From NCBI GenBank assembly GCA_016201105.1, contig JACQDN010000004.1, positions 24,238 to 88,237 of the forward strand: a stretch of DNA of 64,000 nt, in the 5' to 3' direction. The DNA is from Pseudomonadota bacterium. Lineage in GTDB: Bacteria; Pseudomonadota; Alphaproteobacteria; Micropepsales; Micropepsaceae. A program made the translations under genes and the position numbers. Positions 51,602-60,557 of this stretch are shown here, piece by piece. Within the stretch, counting starts at the first letter, position 1. Every line of letters begins with the position of its first letter. The notes under the pieces are model-generated. The model was not told where the DNA came from. It did no database searches and was given only the letters and a program-made list of their open reading frames with translations.

Positions 51602-54600
51602 CTATTCCGCCGCCTGGGCCACGCGCACCGTCGCGGTGCGTTCGAGTTTGCCCCAGCCGACGGAGGGGCCGCGGAACGCGGTGATGATCGAGCGCACGAC
51701 GACGTAGTACATCAACTGGCGATAGCCGAAACGCTGCAGCATCAGCCACCACAGAAGGCTCCACTGCTCGCGCTTTTCCATCAGGAAGCCGCAGATCGCC
51801 GCCAACAGATCGACCGCGACGAACACGCCGTAATAGACGGCGATGGTCAGAAGATCGGCATTGCTGAATTCCGCGCCGTGTTCGAGATAGGCGACACCCT
51901 GCCAGGCCAGCTGCCACAGCAACAGGAAATCGGCGAAGGGTGCCAGCGCCGTCAGCAGAATCTGGAACATCCAGACTTGCGGCAACGCCACCACGCCGAG
52001 GGTGCCGGCCTTCGGATTGAAGGTGAGGCCGCGATACTTCCACAGACACTGCAGCGTGCCGTAGGCCCAGCGGAAGCGCTGTTTGGCGAGACCGCGGAAC
52101 GTGGCGGGCGCTTCGGTCCAGGCGATGGCGGAAGAATCGAACAGCACGCGATAGCCGGCCCTCTGCATGGCGATGGTGAGATCCTGGTCTTCGGCGACGG
52201 TGTCGGAGCGGAAACCGTCAAGTTCCTGCAGCGCGCTTTTGCGCCAAGCGCCGACCGCGCCGGGGACGACGGTGAGCGTGCCGAGCGCCGCCAGCGCGCG
52301 GCGCTCAAGATTTTGCGCCACGATGTATTCCAGCGCCTGCCAGCGCGTGATCATGTTGATGCGGTTGCCGACCTTGGCGTTGCCGGCGACGGCGCCGACG
52401 GAAGGATCGTCGAACCAACGCACCAGCCGCGCAATCGTGTCGCGGTTGAATTGCGTGTCGGCATCCAGCGCCACGACGACCTCGCCTTTGGCGCGCGCGA
52501 AGCCCACATTCAAGGCGTTCGCTTTGCCACTGTTGGGAATGCGCAGCAATTCGATTTTCGGATGATTGCTGAATTCACGCGTCAACACACCGTAAGTATC
52601 GTCGGTCGAGCCGTCGTCGACGACGATGATTTCCAGATCGCGATAGGTGCTGGCGAGAATGCCCTTCACGGTCTCGGCGATCACGCTCTGCTCGTTGAAT
52701 GCGGGAATGATGACGGAGACGATGAGCCCACCGGATTGCGACGGCCGTTCGGCCTGGGCGCGTTCCTTGCGCTTGTTCCAGAAACCAAAACCGATCAGGA
52801 AGAGAAGCCGGCCGATGCCGAGCCAGATGGCGGCGATGAAGCAGTAATAGAGAATGTGTCCCGCCTCGCTGAGGGTGAGAAACACAACGCGGTCTGTGAG
52901 CAGCGCCACCGTGGGCGGCAGCGGCGGCATCACCTGATCGCGCGTCAATCCCGCAAGCTTGGAGACCGGCACGAAGCGATAACCTTGGGCCCGCAGCTGG
53001 TCGATGATTGCAGGCAACGCTTCGACGGTCTGTTCGCGGTCACCGCCCGCATCGTGGAACAGGACGATGTTGCGGGGCGAATTGGGGCGCGCCCCGCTCA
53101 CCTGCTCGAGCGTGCGCTTGACGATCACCTCTGCGCCCGGACGTTCCCAATCGACCGGATCGACGTGTTCGCCGACCGTGAGGTAGCCCATGTCCTGCGC
53201 GATCTCGACCGGTTCGATCTGGTCTTCGTCGGTGGGCTCTGCATCGCCCAGATAAGGCGGGCGGAAGAGACGCAGCGAACGCCCCGTCAGGGCTTCGAAC
53301 AGACGCTGCGTCGCGTTCAATTCCAGCGGCACCGCCTCGCTCGGCGTGTCGGAGAGATTGGGATGGGTGAAGGTGTGATTGCCCACATCATGACCTTCGT
53401 CCAGCATGCGCTGCACCAAGCCGGGATTGGCTTCGGCATTGCCGCCGATGATGAAGAAGGTGGCAGGGACGTGCTTCTCTTTGAGAATGTCGAGGATTTG
53501 CGGCGTCCATTCCGCGTCCGGGCCGTCGTCGAAAGTCAGCGCGACTTCATTCTTCGCCGCGCCGAACTGGCGGATCACATAGCCGGTGGGCAGCTTGGTA
53601 TAGGTTTCGGTATCGATGTCGCCGGTCTGGGAATCGATTTCGAAGGTACGCCCGCCCGATTGCGGATGCGCCTCGACGCGGAAGAGTTCGCCCGAACCTT
53701 CGTAGTCGATGTCTTCGATGATCGGAATCTGCGCGAGCCCCGAGGGCGCCGGCGCATCGTAGGGCCGGCCCATCACCGACCAAATGGAAGGATCTTCACT
53801 GCCCAACCGCCACACCGCGTAGCCCGCGGGGCGATAGAGATCGGCCGCGTGCAGCTGGTTGTAGGCGGTCACCGCATCCAGGAACCACACGTCGTGCTTG
53901 GTGTTGTCGTCCTCCACATAGGAGAAGTGCGGATTGTTGGAGGCGTCGTCGAATTGCACCTGCGCATCGGAGTCGTGCGCGGCGATGACGGCTTCTTCGA
54001 AAGACAGGCTGTCGATGTCGTCGCCGTTCCAGTCATAGGCGTAGCTGCCGAGCGCCACGATGGTGCGCGCCGGATCGAGCGTTTTCATACGCTTGTCGAG
54101 CAGATCCTCGTACCAGGACTGGCCGGCGATACTGCCCGGCACGTTGGCGGTGAGGTGCTGGTCGTACGCCATCAACAACACGTAATCGACATCGTGCGAA
54201 AAGCTCTCGACCGGCCAGTTGTCGTCGGCGAATGGCGAAGCCAGCACGACCGTCCAGCCGTTCGCCGAGAAATTCTTCGACAGCGATTTCAGGAAGAGCG
54301 TCAGATTGCCGTACGAACTGGGCGGCAGCGCTTCGAAGTCGACCACCACGCCCTGCAATTTGTGCGAAGCGACGAACCCGGTCGTATCGGCGATGAGCTG
54401 CTGACGGCGCTTGCTGTCCGCCAGAAGCCTGGCCAGTCCCGTACCGTCCCATTTGCCGAGCGTTGCGTTCTGCAGCACCGGCAGGATGGCCGCGTTGTTC
54501 TTGCCGCGGCGAATGAGATCGTTGACGCGCTTGTCGTAGGCGTCCTTGAACGCGAGATCGGGGCCGTGAAGGCTGAGCCAAGTCGGCATCACCCAATCCA

Positions 54601-55018
54601 GATGCGGCAACGCCACTTTGAGAGAATCGAAAGCCGACGCCTCCCAGTTGGGAAAGAACGCGACCGAAAGCGGCCGACCCGGATGGGCGCGCTTGGCATT
54701 GGCGTAGGTGTTGCGGCGGAGTTCTTTTTGAATGCGCTTTTCGCGGCGCAGCTCCTGACGGTTTTCGACCGCTTGCTCCGCCAATTGCGTGGCGGAGTGC
54801 AACAGGCCCGGAGCCCGCGCCTGCTTCGTCAATTCCTGAGTTGCGACTGCGAAAATCTGGCCGGGCAGTTTTATGCGGCCCACACTCGGGGCCACGAAGA
54901 GCGAGGCGATGAAGGCAACGCCCAGCACAGTGCTGACGATGGCCGCCGCCCATCCCAAAATTGAGAGGAGCACGGCACGCCGGCCACTGGCGTCGAGGAA
55001 GATGGGCTTGTTTGCCAT
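51602..55018 (-). CDS. GH18-like / polysaccharide deacetylase / family 2 glycosyltransferase fusion
   Basis: 1138 residues, three enzyme-like units in one chain. Residue 14-40 is a membrane helix. About 90-430 is a GH18-like barrel (VVVDFEALPPSSYGN at about 226, with the DFE catalytic pattern; VLLMAYDQHLT). About 490-690 is a NodB deacetylase (LTFDDGPDAEWT at 496, HTFTHP at 548, FRPPY). A second membrane region (about 705-745) leads to a processive GT2 domain: SVIIPAFNE (about 769), VALDADTQF, AEDQDLT and QRFRWAYGT (about 983), and four C-terminal helices. By analogy it may make, deacetylate and trim an exported amino-sugar polymer. The product is unknown. Confidence 0.85.
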   Translation of the reverse strand: MANKPIFLDASGRRAVLLSILGWAAAIVSTVLGVAFIASLFVAPSVGRIKLPGQIFAVATQELTKQARAPGLLHSATQLAEQAVENRQELRREKRIQKELRRNTYANAKRAHPGRPLSVAFFPNWEASAFDSLKVALPHLDWVMPTWLSLHGPDLAFKDAYDKRVNDLIRRGKNNAAILPVLQNATLGKWDGTGLARLLADSKRRQQLIADTTGFVASHKLQGVVVDFEALPPSSYGNLTLFLKSLSKNFSANGWTVVLASPFADDNWPVESFSHDVDYVLLMAYDQHLTANVPGSIAGQSWYEDLLDKRMKTLDPARTIVALGSYAYDWNGDDIDSLSFEEAVIAAHDSDAQVQFDDASNNPHFSYVEDDNTKHDVWFLDAVTAYNQLHAADLYRPAGYAVWRLGSEDPSIWSVMGRPYDAPAPSGLAQIPIIEDIDYEGSGELFRVEAHPQSGGRTFEIDSQTGDIDTETYTKLPTGYVIRQFGAAKNEVALTFDDGPDAEWTPQILDILKEKHVPATFFIIGGNAEANPGLVQRMLDEGHDVGNHTFTHPNLSDTPSEAVPLELNATQRLFEALTGRSLRLFRPPYLGDAEPTDEDQIEPVEIAQDMGYLTVGEHVDPVDWERPGAEVIVKRTLEQVSGARPNSPRNIVLFHDAGGDREQTVEALPAIIDQLRAQGYRFVPVSKLAGLTRDQVMPPLPPTVALLTDRVVFLTLSEAGHILYYCFIAAIWLGIGRLLFLIGFGFWNKRKERAQAERPSQSGGLIVSVIIPAFNEQSVIAETVKGILASTYRDLEIIVVDDGSTDDTYGVLTREFSNHPKIELLRIPNSGKANALNVGFARAKGEVVVALDADTQFNRDTIARLVRWFDDPSVGAVAGNAKVGNRINMITRWQALEYIVAQNLERRALAALGTLTVVPGAVGAWRKSALQELDGFRSDTVAEDQDLTIAMQRAGYRVLFDSSAIAWTEAPATFRGLAKQRFRWAYGTLQCLWKYRGLTFNPKAGTLGVVALPQVWMFQILLTALAPFADFLLLWQLAWQGVAYLEHGAEFSNADLLTIAVYYGVFVAVDLLAAICGFLMEKREQWSLLWWLMLQRFGYRQLMYYVVVRSIITAFRGPSVGWGKLERTATVRVAQAAE

Positions 55019-55091
55019 AGTTCAGCCGGTCCCGCCGGCGTCCTTAAAGTAATGTTATGCTTGCAATTCGGCGCATCTCGCAAGGTATTCA

Positions 55092-56591
55092 ATGCGGCTT
55101 CGTGCAGCACTCTCGGCCAAAGCCGTTGCGACGGCGTTTATCCTGGTCGCCGGGTTTGGCTTTTGTTTGGCGGTCAATCTGCCGGGCCATTTATCTTACG
55201 ATTCCGTAATCCAGCTGGTCGAGGCCCGAACTGCGGCCTACGCCGGCTGGCACCCCCCCTTCATGTCCTGGCTGCTGGGGCTGACGGACGCCCTGGTGCC
55301 GGGAACTTCGCTTTTCGTCATCCTTAACTTGGGGCTGTTTTTCGCGAGCCTGCTCTCGCTTTTGTGGCTCGTCGCAAAACCGTCGTGGCTGGCGGCCGTG
55401 GTGGCCGTACTCTTGGTGCTCACCCCGCAGGTGCTGCTTTATCAGGGCATCGTCTGGAAAGACGTGCTGTTCGCCAATGAGAGCGTTGCGGCGTTTGTAT
55501 GCTTGGCACTGGCTTTCCACCCTCCCTCGGGAAGGTCGAAGCGCAAAGCGCTTCGGGGAGGATCAGGACGAGCCCTGTTTTCCGCATCCTCCCCGAAATT
55601 TGCTGCACAAATTTCGACCCTCCTGAGGGAGGGTCGTTCTTTTGCGCTCATCGCCGCATCGTTGCTCTTCTTCCTCTGCGCGGCGCTGACGAGGCAGAAC
55701 GGCATGGTGCTCTTGCCCGTCGGCGCGATCGCGCTGGGCATCATCGCTTCGCGCCACACGACCCCCAGGTGGAAAGAGGGTGGGCTTTATGCGCTGACGG
55801 CTCTTGTCGCCGCGCTTCTCCTGTTCACCGCCGCCAATGTCGCCCTCGGGTGGAGGCTGGTGCGCGAGACCGGTTCCATCCGTCAAATCCGCCTCCTAGA
55901 AGCCTATGATTTGATCGGCGCGCTGACGCTGCAGCCGGACTATCGAATTTCGGAAATCGACAAGACGGCCCCTGCCCTCGCCCGTGAGCTGCGCGGCGAC
56001 GGCGTGCGGCTCTATTCGCCCGAACGCGAAGACCCGATTGCGGCGTCGCAAAAATTGCAGGATACGCTGGCCAATACCGGTTCTGTGAACGACCTGCTGG
56101 CCAATGCCTGGCGCGATCTCATCTTCCATCATCCCCTGCTCTATCTGCGCATTCGCGGCGATGTCTTTCGCTGGGTGTTTCTCACGCCCGATCTGCAGAT
56201 GTGCCTTCCCGTCTTTGACGGAGTTTCCGGCCCGCCCGAAGAGATGGCTGAGCTTGGCCTGGTCGAACGCGAAGACGACCGCGACGACGCGCTCACCGCC
56301 TATGCCAGCGCCTTCATCGGCACGCCCTTGCTCTCGCACGCGGCGTTTGCGTTTCTCGCCGTCATCGAATTGATCCTGTTGTGGTTTAGGCGCCGCAGCG
56401 CCGATATCGCCATCGGTGCGATGCTTGTGGGCGCGCTTACCTTCACGGCAAGCTTTTTCGTGATCTCGATCGCCTGCGACTATCGCTATCTCTATTTTCT
56501 GGATCTGTCGGCGCTGACGGGGCTGTTCTATGTGTCGCTGGATCCGCGCTCATTTTGGCCAATACGCGCAGACGTCTCCAAAAAGCAATGA
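55092..56591 (+). CDS. Multi-pass membrane protein with a palindromic repeat inside the frame
   Basis: 499 residues with about 10-12 membrane helices. The first loop GHLSYDSVIQLVEARTAAYAGWHPPF resembles the periplasmic first loop of GT-C-type glycosyltransferases (acidic residue after the first helix). Its neighbour also acts on polysaccharide, so a role in adding lipid-linked sugars is a guess. Residues about 143-181 come from a family a repeat (55519-55634) read in frame: the sequence there is polar and basic, unlike the hydrophobic helices on either side (VAAFVCLALAF before, FALIAASLLFFLC after). It may be a tolerated loop or damage. Confidence 0.78.
   Translation: MRLRAALSAKAVATAFILVAGFGFCLAVNLPGHLSYDSVIQLVEARTAAYAGWHPPFMSWLLGLTDALVPGTSLFVILNLGLFFASLLSLLWLVAKPSWLAAVVAVLLVLTPQVLLYQGIVWKDVLFANESVAAFVCLALAFHPPSGRSKRKALRGGSGRALFSASSPKFAAQISTLLREGRSFALIAASLLFFLCAALTRQNGMVLLPVGAIALGIIASRHTTPRWKEGGLYALTALVAALLLFTAANVALGWRLVRETGSIRQIRLLEAYDLIGALTLQPDYRISEIDKTAPALARELRGDGVRLYSPEREDPIAASQKLQDTLANTGSVNDLLANAWRDLIFHHPLLYLRIRGDVFRWVFLTPDLQMCLPVFDGVSGPPEEMAELGLVEREDDRDDALTAYASAFIGTPLLSHAAFAFLAVIELILLWFRRRSADIAIGAMLVGALTFTASFFVISIACDYRYLYFLDLSALTGLFYVSLDPRSFWPIRADVSKKQ
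55519..55634. repeat. Composite palindromic repeat, family a (copy 4), inside a gene
   Basis: ACCCTCCCTCGGGAAGGTCG on the left and CGACCCTCCTGAGGGAGGGT on the right, 116 bp. Inside are GAAGCGCAAAGCGCTTCGGG, GGGAGGATCAGGA, CATCCTCCCCG and GAAATTTGCTGCACAAATTT, the same modules as in copies 1-3. It has no stop codon in the reading frame of the host gene. Confidence 0.9.
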
Positions 56592-56757
56592 TTCACGCGG
56601 AGACGCGAAGCCGCGGAGGATCGAGTTTAGCTTTGAACCGCTCTCAGCTTTCGAAGATTGAATTGGCGCGCGAAGCGCGCCGATGTTCTTCGAAACTGCA
56701 ACTATAAGCGATTGCAGCAGGCGCATGTCCTCCGCGGCTCCGCGCCTCCGCGTGACA
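56592..56757. repeat. Inverted repeat with CGCGGAG arms (family f, copy 1)
   Basis: TTCACGCGGAGACGCGAAGC...CGCGGAGG on the left and CCTCCGCGGCTCC...GCCTCCGCGTGA on the right, about 166 bp, with GGCGCGCGAAGCGCGCC as inner palindrome. It lies between convergent genes. Related elements are at 47091-47405 and 58901-59070. Confidence 0.75.
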
Positions 56758-56790
56758 ATTCTTTCTTGTTCTCATCCGCCAGATCAAGTC

Positions 56791-57738
56791 TCAGGCGTCA
56801 GCCTGATCGGTCTCGATATCGCCCGGCGCGATTTCGTGCACCGTGGCGCAAAATTCGCAGCGCGCGCGGATAATGCCGTCGGGATCGGCGAGGCTTTCGC
56901 GATCCTGCGGCGTGTAGGATTTCAAGACCGACGCGATGCGGGCGCCGTCGCAATCGCAGCGGAATTCTATGCGTTCGGCGCGATGCAGGCGCACTTCGTC
57001 TTCGTGGAAGAGTCGCCACAACAAATCTTCCGCCGGAAGCGCAGTATCCAGCAGCTCGAAATCTTCCAGCGACTTCAGGAACAGCGTCAGCCGGTCCCAA
57101 TCGTCGTCGCTACCATGGATGCTACTTTGGCGTTCCGGCGTCGCCTGCAGCATCATGCCGCCCGCGCGCCATTGTGCTTCGCTCATGCCCGCTTCGTAGA
57201 CCGGCGCGCCAGCCAAGCGGATGGCGGTCGCCAGCTGCTCGGACTGCTGAAAATAGATCTCCGCCGAAGCGGCGACGCCGTCTTCGGAAAGCTGCACGAT
57301 GCCCTGATAGGTCTCGCCGCCGACTTTGGGTTCGATGGTGATGGCCAGCGCGCCTTCGCCGACCAAAAGCGGAAAGCCCGGATTGTCGCCCAAGAGCACG
57401 AAGCGCGCTTCGTCGAGCCGCGCGAAACCGCGCAGGCCAATGGGCCGTCCCGAACCCGCGCCGCGATAGTCGACGGTCGCCAGATCCAGCGGACCGTCGC
57501 TTTTCGTCTGTACCGTCAGCCGCCCGTCGAGTTTCAGCGCGGAACCGAGCAGCGTCGACAGCGCGAGCTTCTCCGCCAGCACGCGCGCGGCGGGTTCCGG
57601 CAGGACACGCGCGTTCAAGGCGCGGGTCGAGGTTTTGTCGAGACGCACCAGACGTCCGCGCACGCCGAGCTCCGGCAAATCGAACGGCAGCACGAAATCG
57701 GCCGCAGGGGCGGGGATGTATTTAGGCTGAATGGTCAT
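56791..57738 (-). CDS. hslO: Hsp33 redox-regulated chaperonin
   Basis: 315 residues. Hsp33 is a cytoplasmic holdase switched on when its zinc cysteines are oxidised. The C-terminal zinc site is CDCDG (Cys261 and Cys263) followed by CEFC (Cys294 and Cys297), the exact C-x-C and C-x2-C pattern. The core has GFARLDEARFVLLGDNPGFP and YQGIVQL (substrate-binding half). The length is usual. It is downstream of argD and argF on the same strand, a common alphaproteobacterial order. Confidence 0.93.
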   Translation of the reverse strand: MTIQPKYIPAPAADFVLPFDLPELGVRGRLVRLDKTSTRALNARVLPEPAARVLAEKLALSTLLGSALKLDGRLTVQTKSDGPLDLATVDYRGAGSGRPIGLRGFARLDEARFVLLGDNPGFPLLVGEGALAITIEPKVGGETYQGIVQLSEDGVAASAEIYFQQSEQLATAIRLAGAPVYEAGMSEAQWRAGGMMLQATPERQSSIHGSDDDWDRLTLFLKSLEDFELLDTALPAEDLLWRLFHEDEVRLHRAERIEFRCDCDGARIASVLKSYTPQDRESLADPDGIIRARCEFCATVHEIAPGDIETDQADA

Positions 57739-57789
57739 GGAGAAAAGATATATGGGGAATTCGAGCGCGAATTCAACGCGTGCGTCATT

Positions 57790-57920
57790 ACCTCCCCTCG
57801 TGGGGAGGTCGAAATTTGCAGAGCAAATTTCGGGTGAGGGGAAGCCTCACCGCCTGCGCTTTATTCTTACCCCTCACCCGACGCGCTCCGCGCGTCGACC
57901 TCTCCACGAGGGAGAGGTGA
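57790..57920. repeat. Composite palindromic repeat, family b (copy 3)
   Basis: ACCTCCCCTCGTGGGGAGGT and CCTCTCCACGAGGGAGAGGT as outer arms, 131 bp. The left inner module is GAAATTTGCAGAGCAAATTT, the right one GACGCGCTCCGCGCGTC. It starts 51 bp after the hslO start codon (upstream of hslO) and abuts the argF stop codon. Confidence 0.82.
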
Positions 57921-58868
57921 TTAGGACAAACACCACTTCAGCACGGCTTTTTGCGCGTGGAGGCGGTTTTCGGCTTCGTCGAAGACCACGCTCTGCGGGC
58001 CGTCGATCACTTCATCCGTCACTTCCTCGCCGCGATGCGCGGGCAGGCAATGCATGAAGATCGCGTCCTTGGAGGCGCGTGCCATCAAGCGCGCGTTCAC
58101 CTGATAGGCCTTGAGCAGGTTGTGGCGCTTGGTGGTGTCTTCATCGCCCATCGAGACCCAGGCATCTGAGACCACGCAGTCCACGCCCGCGACCGCTGCC
58201 TCCGCGTCTTCGCCGAACGCCACATCCGCGCCTTCGGCCTTCGCCCAATCGCGCAACGGCTGTTTCACGCTCAATTCCTTGGGCGAGGCCACGCGCAATT
58301 TAAACCCGAAGCGGGGCGCCGCATGCACCCAGGAAGTCAGCACGTTGTTGGAATCTCCGCTCCAGGCGATCGTCGCGCCTTTGATGGGGCCGCGATGCTC
58401 TTCGAAGGTCATCACGTCCGCCATCACCTGGCAGGGATGGGAGAGGCGCGTGAGGCCGTTGATGACGGGAATGGTCGCGTTCGCGGCCATATCCAACACC
58501 ATCTCATGATCGAGCAGGCGGATCATCACCGCATCGACATAGCGCGACAGCACGCGCGCGGTATCGGCGATAGTTTCCTCGCGCGCCAGCTGCATTTCAC
58601 TGCCGGTGAGCATCAAGGTCGTGCCTCCGAGCTGGCGCATGCCCACGTCGAAGGAGATGCGAGTGCGAGTGGAGTGCTTGTCGAAAATCATCGCCAGCAC
58701 TTTGCCTTCGAGCGGCTTGTCTTTGTCCACCATGCCGTGAGAGAGGCCCTTGCGCGCGGCCTTGCGGCGCTTGGCCTCGTCGATCAGCGCGCGCAGGGTT
58801 TGCGCATCCCAATCCTTGACGTCGAGGAAGTGCTTCACAGACGTCACCGTTCCAGCAGGCGCGTTCAT
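57921..58868 (-). CDS. argF: Ornithine carbamoyltransferase
   Basis: 315 residues from the ATG at 58868. It makes citrulline from ornithine and carbamoyl phosphate in arginine synthesis. The carbamoyl-phosphate site STRTR (residues 66-70), the [10 protein letters not shown] loop, HPCQVMAD, the ornithine-binding DAWVSMGDE and the HCLPAHRG motif with the catalytic cysteine are all present. It is downstream of argD on the same strand with a 274-bp gap that holds a repeat, so separate promoters are possible. Confidence 0.95.
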   Translation of the reverse strand: MNAPAGTVTSVKHFLDVKDWDAQTLRALIDEAKRRKAARKGLSHGMVDKDKPLEGKVLAMIFDKHSTRTRISFDVGMRQLGGTTLMLTGSEMQLAREETIADTARVLSRYVDAVMIRLLDHEMVLDMAANATIPVINGLTRLSHPCQVMADVMTFEEHRGPIKGATIAWSGDSNNVLTSWVHAAPRFGFKLRVASPKELSVKQPLRDWAKAEGADVAFGEDAEAAVAGVDCVVSDAWVSMGDEDTTKRHNLLKAYQVNARLMARASKDAIFMHCLPAHRGEEVTDEVIDGPQSVVFDEAENRLHAQKAVLKWCLS

Positions 58869-58900
58869 GCGACACCTCTTGCACAAGCAGCGCGGCCGGA

Positions 58901-59070
58901 ACGCGGAGACGCGGAGACGCGGAGATACGGAGTCTTCGGTACTACTCGGCATGGTTTGGCGCCAACTGGTTCATTGGCGCGCGAAGCGCGCCGGCCACTA
59001 TCTAGGTGCGACTTCAGAAGGCGAAACGCCGAAAGCTCCATCGCCTCCGCGCCTCCGCGTCTCCGCGTGA
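58901..59070. repeat. Inverted repeat with CGCGGAGAC arms (family f, copy 2)
   Basis: ACGCGGAGACGCGGAGACGC (a short tandem of CGCGGAGA) on the left and GCCTCCGCGTCTCCGCGTGA on the right, with GGCGCGCGAAGCGCGCCGG as inner palindrome. 170 bp between argD and argF. Confidence 0.75.
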
Positions 59071-59142
59071 GCCCCACTTTTTTGCTTGCCGACCACATCG
59101 GGGAACCAAAACTTCTGCCTGTATCGTTTGGAAACGACAACA

Positions 59143-60333
59143 TCACGCCGCCTCCGTTTTCTTCTTCTCGAAATCCGTCGCGGCGGCGGAGAGAATCTGC
59201 ATCGCCTCGCGCACATGGGTTTCGTCGATGATGAGCGGCGGCAGCAGGCGCACGACGTTGTCGCCCGCGCCCACGGCCAGCATGTGGTGCGCACGCAGGC
59301 GATCCAGGAACTCGGTGTTGGGCACTTTCATCTTGAGGCCGAGCATGAGCCCCTGCCCGCGCATTTCCTCGAACACGCCGGGGTGTTCGTTGACGAGACC
59401 GGAGAGCTGCTGGCGCAGGTAATTGCCCATGCGCTGGACATGCTCGAAGAAGCCGGGGGCGAGCACGACGTCCATCGTCGCATTGCCGGCCGCCATGGCG
59501 AGCGGATTGCCGCCGAAAGTGGAAGCATGCGAGCCCGCCGTCATCGCGCGGGCGACGCGTTCGGTGGCGAGGCACGCCCCCATCGGGAAGCCGCCGCCGA
59601 TCCCCTTGGCGACCGCCATGATGTCGGGCGTCACGCCCGTCCACTCATAGGCAAAGAATTTTCCCGTGCGGCCAACCCCAGTCTGCACTTCGTCGAAGAT
59701 CAAGAGCAGCCCCTGTTCGTCGCAGAGATTGCGCAGCGCGCGCAGGAATTCCGGCGTCGCCGGACGCAGTCCGCTTTCGCCCTGCACGGGCTCGATCAGG
59801 AGCGCGGCCGTCGCCGGGCCGATTGCCGCCTCAAGCGCTTTCAGATCGCCGAACGGCACCTGATCGAAGCCTTCGACTTTCGGCCCAAAGCCTTCGAGAT
59901 ATTTGGCCTGATTGCCGGCGGCGATGGCCGCGAGCGTGCGCCCGTGGAAGGCGCCTTCGAACGAGATGATGCGGAAGCGTTCGGGATGACCGTTCGCATA
60001 GTGATAGCGCCGCGCCATCTTGATGGAGCATTCGATCGCCTCGACGCCGGAATTGGTGAAGAACACAGTGTCGGCGAAGGTGCTCTCGACGAGGCGCTTG
60101 GAAAGTTTTTCCTGACCCGGCACGCGATAAAGATTTGACGTGTGCCAGAGCTTGCCCGCCTGCTCCTGCAGGGCGCTGACGAGCTTGGGATGGGCGTGTC
60201 CCAACGCGTTGACGGCGATGCCGGCCCCGAAATCGAGATATCGCTGTCCGTCCTCGGCGAAGAGATAGGCTCCTTCGCCACGGACGAATGCGACATCCGC
60301 CCGGTTGTAGGTCGGCAGCAACGTAGGGAACAC
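59143..60333 (-). CDS. argD: Acetylornithine aminotransferase
   Basis: 396 residues from a GTG start at 60333, chosen because AAGGAG lies 6 bp upstream and the product then starts with [15 protein letters not shown] as in homologues (an ATG at 60354 precedes this ribosome-binding site). PLP enzyme of class [54 protein letters not shown], and the PLP lysine in [14 protein letters not shown]. It converts N-acetylglutamate semialdehyde to acetylornithine and may also serve lysine synthesis. First of the argD-argF-hslO run. Confidence 0.94.
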   Translation of the reverse strand: MFPTLLPTYNRADVAFVRGEGAYLFAEDGQRYLDFGAGIAVNALGHAHPKLVSALQEQAGKLWHTSNLYRVPGQEKLSKRLVESTFADTVFFTNSGVEAIECSIKMARRYHYANGHPERFRIISFEGAFHGRTLAAIAAGNQAKYLEGFGPKVEGFDQVPFGDLKALEAAIGPATAALLIEPVQGESGLRPATPEFLRALRNLCDEQGLLLIFDEVQTGVGRTGKFFAYEWTGVTPDIMAVAKGIGGGFPMGACLATERVARAMTAGSHASTFGGNPLAMAAGNATMDVVLAPGFFEHVQRMGNYLRQQLSGLVNEHPGVFEEMRGQGLMLGLKMKVPNTEFLDRLRAHHMLAVGAGDNVVRLLPPLIIDETHVREAMQILSAAATDFEKKKTEAA

Positions 60334-60557
60334 GGCTTTCTCCTTTAAATACATATGCCCGGGGAAAGCCCGGGCCCGTGTTTTATCCGTCCTGCGCCTT
60401 AAGGGGTCAAGCGCGCGAGCCGTTCCGCGGGACTGCTATTCGTTGACTCACCGGTGCCCCAATGGGCGCCCAATTCGGCCACAAACTTGGCTCTCAATCG
60501 ATAATAGTCCGTGCCACCCGCCTTTTTCGACGGCTCTAATCTCGGGAGACCCCGCGA

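Noticed and set aside
51878..54964. A 1028-codon open frame on the plus strand
   Set aside because: It lies opposite the GH18/deacetylase/GT2 gene, whose motifs are clear on the minus strand. Long antisense frames are expected in GC-rich DNA; no domain is recognisable in it.
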